From Panax quinquefolius (lineage: Eukaryota > Streptophyta > Magnoliopsida > Apiales > Araliaceae): DNA of 64,000 bases. How positions within the stretch are numbered: the first letter of the stretch is position 1; the number at the start of each line of letters is the position of its first letter. Below are positions 59,666 to 64,000 of this stretch, in pieces. The stretch lies in NCBI GenBank assembly GCA_020205615.1, contig CM035153.1, forward strand, positions 75,688,692 through 75,752,691, written 5' to 3'. The position numbers were made by a program, and so were the translations under genes. The notes beneath the pieces were generated by a model. That model saw only the letters and a list, made by a program, of their open reading frames with translations. It did no database searches and was not told the origin of the DNA.

Positions 59666-60300
59666 TCACCCCAATGTCAGGATGGTCACTGACTTAGGCT
59701 GCTCCCAGCTTTGTATTGCTTCAATCTTCGCTGGGTCAACAGATATTCTGTGATTTGTTATCACGTGCCCAAGGAATGCTACTTCCTCAAGCCAGAACTC
59801 GCATTTCTTCAACTTGTCATATAGCTTATTTTCACGAAGCTTTTGGAGTATCAGCCTCAAGTGTTGCTCATAATCTTCACGGCTTTTGGAGTATATGAGG
59901 ATGTCATCAATAAAGACAAGCACAAAATGATCCAAATATTCTTTGAATACTCAGTTCATCATATCCATGAAGGCAGTATGAGCATTAGTCAATCCAAAAG
60001 ATATGACTAGGAATTTGTAATGCCCGTACCGAGTTCTGAAAATAGTCTTTGGAATGTCATCAGTTTTAATCTTTAACTAATGATATCCGGAAGAAAGATC
60101 GATCTTTGAAAATAATTTGGCGCCTTTCAACTAGTCAAACAAGTCATCAATGCGAGGTAACGTGTACCTATTTTTGATGGTGACATGATTCAACTCCCGA
60201 TAATCAATACAAAATCGCATACTTCAATCTTTCTTTTTTACAAAGAGAACATGAGCACCCCAAGGAGGCGTACTAGGACGAATGAAACTAATGTCTAACA
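59666..60300 (-). pseudogene. R7 reverse transcriptase, partial (broken)
   Basis: Minus strand. The upstream part (60300-59936), in shifting frames with stops, reads [44 protein letters not shown]. 59935-59666 is open: [20 protein letters not shown] (catalytic FIDD), KKCEFWLEEVAFLGHVI, VDPAKIEAIQSWEQPKSV, and then homology stops at the deletion. Chromovirus-type RT. Reads into R7a LTR sequence to the left. Confidence 0.88.
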
Positions 60301-60304
60301 ATTC

Positions 60305-60960
60305 CTACAGTTGGGTCTTTAACTCCTGAAGTTCAATAGGAGCCATTCGATACGGGGCTTTGGAAATGGGTTTTGTACCGAGTTCAAGGTCGATACAAAA
60401 TTTGATTTCACGCTCTGGAGGTAGGCCAAGAAGTTCTTCAGGGAATACGTTAGGAAATTTATTAACAATAGAAATATCATTCAAATCTGACGTATTTTTG
60501 TTTAAATCCGTGACATGGGCTAGGAAAGCTTGACATTCATTTTTCAATAAACAAATAGCTTCGTGGCTTGATATGACAGTGATTGACTTTAGTGGTTTGG
60601 TTGCTTGAATTCGCATAATAAGTTGGTTAGGAATATGAAACCTAACAACCTTACGAAAATAATCAATTTTAGCATGTTGAGTAGTTAACCAATCAATCCC
60701 TAAAATCACATCAAATGCAAGTATTTTCAAAGAGATGAGATCGACAGGTAATGTGCGGTTGCCAATTTGAATCAAATAAGACTTATAAATAGTGGATGTA
60801 ATGAAGGTTTCTCCCAATGGAATTTCAACAGATAAGCCAAAGTCTAATTTCTCCGGAGTAAAATTTAAACGTTGAGCGCAAGTAAGAGAAATAAAAGAAT
60901 GGGTAGAACTGATATCAAATAAGGTATAGACTTTGCTAGAGTTTATGATTAGCTTACCCG
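60305..60960 (-). pseudogene. R7 protease and RT N-terminal linker (broken)
   Basis: Minus strand. The catalytic box is readable near 60925 as TLFDISSTHSFIS, where the family has FD(S/T)GATHSFI, so the active Gly-Ala is lost. From 60817: IGNRTLPVDLISLKILAFDV, ILGIDWLTTQHAKID, then FPEELLGLPPEREIKFCIDL and PYRMAPIELQELKTQL, the connection to RT. Confidence 0.87.
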
Positions 60961-60999
60961 TGATGACTTGTTCGGGTTCCTATCATTTTGGGAGGTCAC

Positions 61000-61455
61000 G
61001 ACAAACGCTCTCCTTTAAACTATCGGCTTTGACTTGTCTGGGACGGCCTTTGGTGTCTCCATCCCAGCTGGACTTGACTACATTGCACGACTAAATCGGG
61101 CTAGGTGACCTTCTCTTCTATAATTATAACATGCTTTGGACTGCTGCGTACAGTTTAGAACATGCTTTGATGTGTCCCTCCCCTCTGCATTTGAAGCATA
61201 TGATTGGTGGTCGTTCTCCTTCCTTAACAACTGGTGTTGGTGCTGACGTCTTTCCATCATTGTTGAATCTCCTCTTCTTGAAATTTCCACTACTATTATT
61301 TTGGCCATGATTACCACCGAAGTAGTTACCATTTCTGGCATGTTGATTGCCTCCACGCTTGTTTTCACCGCTTCGATGACTGCTACCATTGGTATTATCA
61401 TTTTGGTGGCTGCTCCCTCTTAGTTGGGTTGACTCATTATCGCGCTCCAATAACT
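61000..61455 (-). pseudogene. R7 gag C-terminal part with zinc knuckle (truncated)
   Basis: Minus strand. From about 61450: RDNESTQLRGSSHQNDN, Asn/Gly/Arg-rich linker, then CFKCRGEGHIKAC (CCHC-like, shifted spacing) and a second decayed CYNYRREGHLARF. The N-terminal capsid half is missing because R7 LTR sequence joins at about 61450. Confidence 0.82.
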
Positions 61456-61644
61456 TAGGAATAGTACCCCCATGAATAGTAATTCGAGAATAGTACCCCA
61501 TGAATAGTACTCCGGCATGAAAAAGTTAAAACTTATCAAGTATGTTCAAAATAATATTTTCATGAAAAGATACTGGATGAAACGCAAATTTCAAGGATAT
61601 TCTACTAATTTCATGGAGTATAGAAGCCAAAACTTAACAAAATG
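61450..61644 (-). mobile_element. R7a: 5' LTR fragment
   Basis: Near-identical to 58970-59121 in the same orientation, so it is the second LTR of the same element or family. Its PBS-proximal end is missing (deletion into gag), and on the right it is interrupted by R7c; the rest should lie beyond the window. Confidence 0.8.
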
Positions 61645-62867
61645 TGTAAGACCCCAACTTATTATGAATAAAATTAAATTTTCTCTATTTATTATCTTGA
61701 AATAATAAAGAGTTAATTTGATATAATACTTTGGTTATGGGTGAAATGTGCAAATTTTACAAAATAAGCAAGTGGTTATAAAATATTCATTTCTGTCGGG
61801 GAATATTCGTTTAGTCGTGGAATATTCTTTTTGTCGGGAATATCCGTACGACAGCGCAGTCATTTGTGGGCCCCATAACAGAATAACTCTCGAATGAAGA
61901 AAATGACAAATTTGAGTTGTTATAAATAATGGCGTAATCGTTACTATTAACAATGTTGGAATACCTGGTGGTTAAAATACGAGAGTACGCCAGTAATGCA
62001 CAAAGAGCACACCAGTATTGCAGATGCAGATTGTTGAATTATTGATCCTTACGTAAGAAGGCACTACTCAATAATTGTTACAGTAATTACTGTTTAATAT
62101 TTTATTTTATTAATTCAATAATTGTTGCATTGATAGTTTATATTATTGTTGTTTCAATAATTGTCACTGCACTATATTTCCCATTATTAGATCAATAATT
62201 CATATTATTTGAATAATATTATTAGATAGAATTATTGACAATGTCTAGAAAGTTCTGTCAAGGAGAGGTTAGGTCATCTAATTGCGCGCCAGTAAGGAGA
62301 AATCCTTATTGGAAAGCCCCCCTCTTTCCTGGGAACGGCCTGGTTGTCATAATTGTGATTCTGTAATATTATTTGTGAATAATTAATTATTGATTCATAT
62401 GATAAGGAAATATTTATTTTATATAAATGTTGGATTTATTTAATTTATGTGATTATAATTGAAGGAGTTAATGTTGAGGTGTTTTATCTGTATTTTTGTT
62501 TGATTTGGAGGTATTAAAAATCAAATCAAGATTTTTTTACGATATATCATGTGAGTTATAATTTTTAATCTGAGCGTTGGATCGTTGTGATTTTTGGATA
62601 TGTTATACATATATAAGTTGGGTATATGTCCACAAATTTTAAACCATTAAAAATGAACGAATGATTTGTTATGAATTTTAAGAGGTGACTGCTTCAAAAA
62701 TTAGGGTTATAAATGATTTTGGTGGAAAATTCTAGAATTGAGTGGGCCGCACTTGTGGTTGGTGAGAAATGTGCTCAAATTGAATTTCAAATGTGGTGGG
62801 AGCGAATAGTAGCAGGTAAAGCCATCAGGTAGCAGGTCAAGTCTGCTTCGGCGTGCTAACATTTTCC

Positions 62868-63053
62868 TATAAATAGAGGGCTAAGTTAGAATTGAAAATC
62901 ACACCAGAAACAAAGTTTTCTCTCTTTCTCTCTCTATATTATCGAGCGTATTTTGTGAGTATTTAGATACTTTGAGAGTTGTTGTTCAGTACAAGTTTCA
63001 TTCAGCATCACTTCCGATATTTCATTCCAAAGTACTGTTTCTTTGAGGTAAGG
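62868..63053 (+). promoter_or_regulatory. R7c promoter and putative 5' splice site
   Basis: TATAAATAG at 62868, CT-rich leader (TCTCTCTTTCTCTCTC near 62920), donor CTTTGAG|GTAAGGG with GT at 63048. Confidence 0.6.
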
Positions 63054-63457
63054 GATGTTATTTTCTTTATATATGATATTATTTCTTTCAATATCATTAT
63101 GCCGAAGTATTGATCTGAACTTTTAATCAAATTTGGAACTTGTTGTATTGGGGTTACTATTCACGTATACGGCACTATTCACGATACAAACACTATTCAC
63201 AACATCTGAAGACTATTCAATCTAAAAATGAATTTTTCTTTTTTCTTCCAGATGTCTTTTATGGTTACTATCTTTGATTGTATCCATGTTTTGATCTTTA
63301 TTTTTGAATTCTACTTCACACTTGGTTATTATGGAGTATTATTGAATTTGGATGAACCGAAATACGAATCCCTAATATTTGTCCTTCTATTTCACTGGAT
63401 TCGTTCTCTAAAATGTTTTTCATCATCCTCAGTCCTTAATGGTGATAATTGATGATT

Positions 63458-63594
63458 ATCTTTGGCCTGTAATGCAAAGATGAATGATTACCTGATGAAT
63501 ATCTTTGACCCGTAGTGCAAAGATGAACAGGTGTTGAGATGAACATGACCAACTGGTGATACAAATGAATATCTTTGGCCCGTAGTGGAAAGAT
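63458..63594 (+). other. Three hairpins with conserved loop (R7c)
   Basis: ATCTTTG-GCCTGTAATG-CAAAGAT (63458-63481), ATCTTTG-ACCCGTAGTG-CAAAGAT (63501-63524), ATCTTTG-GCCCGTAGTG-GAAAGAT (63571-63594). The first two stems are perfect 7-bp pairs. Confidence 0.85.
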
Positions 63595-63823
63595 GTATAT
63601 TGATTTATGTTACAGGGATAAAATATTGATGATGGACTTTTAAATTCATAGATGATAGTAGATTTCATTATCTACTTAACTCTTCTAATGAATTGTTGTT
63701 TCCGTTGCAGTTATTGATCTAAAACTTGTTGTCTGTTGTATTCTATCAGATTTTTCCCTGTTGAAGACTAAAAATAATTTGTTGTATATTATCTTAGTCG
63801 TAATGTTCTTTACTGGGCTAGTT

Positions 63824-63864
63824 GAGCTCACCCTTTTTCCTTTTTGTTCCATTTTTCTTCTCAG
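63824..63864 (+). promoter_or_regulatory. R7c putative branch point and 3' splice site
   Basis: GAGCTCACCC at 63824-63833, long pyrimidine-rich tract, CTTCTCAG|GAGG ending at 63864. Confidence 0.6.
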
Positions 63865-64000
63865 GAGGTGAGAGTTTAGCAGGGACTAGCCGGGGTACGA
63901 AATGATGATTCAAGATAGCTGTTTTAGTAGTCCTCACTATTTTGTAAAATAGTGCATCAATAATTGTAATGAGGACTTTATTTGGGTGTGGATATTGTCT

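Larger units (their letters stand above)
61645..64000 (+). mobile_element. R7c: LTR, plus orientation, runs off the window
   Basis: Starts TGTAAGACCCCAAC at 61645 and aligns to R7b from its first base. It inserted into the R7a 5' LTR in opposite orientation. TATA at 62868-62876, donor GAG|GTAAGGG at 63048, hairpins 63458-63481, 63501-63524 and 63571-63594, acceptor TTTTTCTTCTCAG at 63864. Cut by the window edge about 270 bp before its expected end. Confidence 0.92.

Noticed and set aside
1..64000. Host genes, tRNA or rRNA genes
   Set aside because: Looked for host-like coding exons, tRNA cloverleaf signals and conserved rRNA stretches on both strands; the only tRNA-like matches are retrotransposon primer-binding sites.

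Overview
The window is a block of nested plant LTR retrotransposons. It is AT-rich, with no ribosome-binding-site-led genes, no operons and no recognisable host gene. The evidence for a plant nuclear genome is: Ty3/gypsy gag, protease, reverse transcriptase (RT), RNase H (RH), integrase (IN) and chromodomain fragments; LTRs of 1.3 to 4 kb bounded by TG...CA; primer-binding sites (PBS) matching initiator-Met or Asp tRNA; and perfect or near-perfect 5-bp target duplications. Species cannot be named from this alone, but a large repeat-rich dicot-like genome fits. For convenience I name seven families R1 to R7.

Layout. 1-6407: plus-strand LTR of R1, a diverged relative of R6, split by a copia-like insert (about 3215-5063). 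6408-7868: unassigned, with about four degenerate 210-bp tandem units. 7869-45609: an old plus-strand LTR (R2) split by R3. R3 (8905-44680, minus strand, target duplication CCTAG on both sides) is a Tekay/Del-like chromovirus with LTRs of 4.04 and 4.03 kb. R4 (minus, same style) inserted in the RNase H region of R3. R5 (Athila/Tat-like, minus, tRNA-Asp PBS) inserted in the R4 LTR. The segment 17959-25427 is repeated almost base for base at 34130-41599. In the first copy R5 is a solo LTR with both target duplications (TTCTT). In the second copy R5 keeps its 5' LTR and internal region. The two are joined abruptly at 25427/25428, so this is either a real rearrangement or two haplotypes joined in assembly.

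45785-64000: R7, a third chromovirus-type family. A minus-strand R7 copy (45785-61644) has its 3' LTR split by R6 (46360-58503, target duplication GATAT/TATAT). R6 has 3.1-kb LTRs and a 3.2-kb internal region without coding capacity, as in LARD-type non-autonomous elements. The right LTR of R6 holds a plus-strand solo LTR of R7 (53667-56285, target duplication TCAGG). Another plus-strand R7 LTR begins at 61645 and leaves the window.

All coding regions are broken by stops and frameshifts, so no intact autonomous element is present. The most interesting signals are regulatory. (1) Six LTR families share one arrangement: a TATA box, an AG|GT donor 40 to 180 nt downstream, then 0.8 to 2.5 kb later (nested inserts excluded) a branch-point-like GAGCTCACCC motif and a pyrimidine-rich AG, suggesting a conserved leader intron inside the LTR. 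(2) R7 carries a family of short hairpins with a constant loop and partly compensated stems inside that intron. (3) GCGC-N4-GCGC palindromes recur in four LTR families, with an eight-copy array in R5 just upstream of a TATA box and a 3' ORF. (4) R3 and R4 carry an extra acidic/coiled-coil ORF between PBS and gag.
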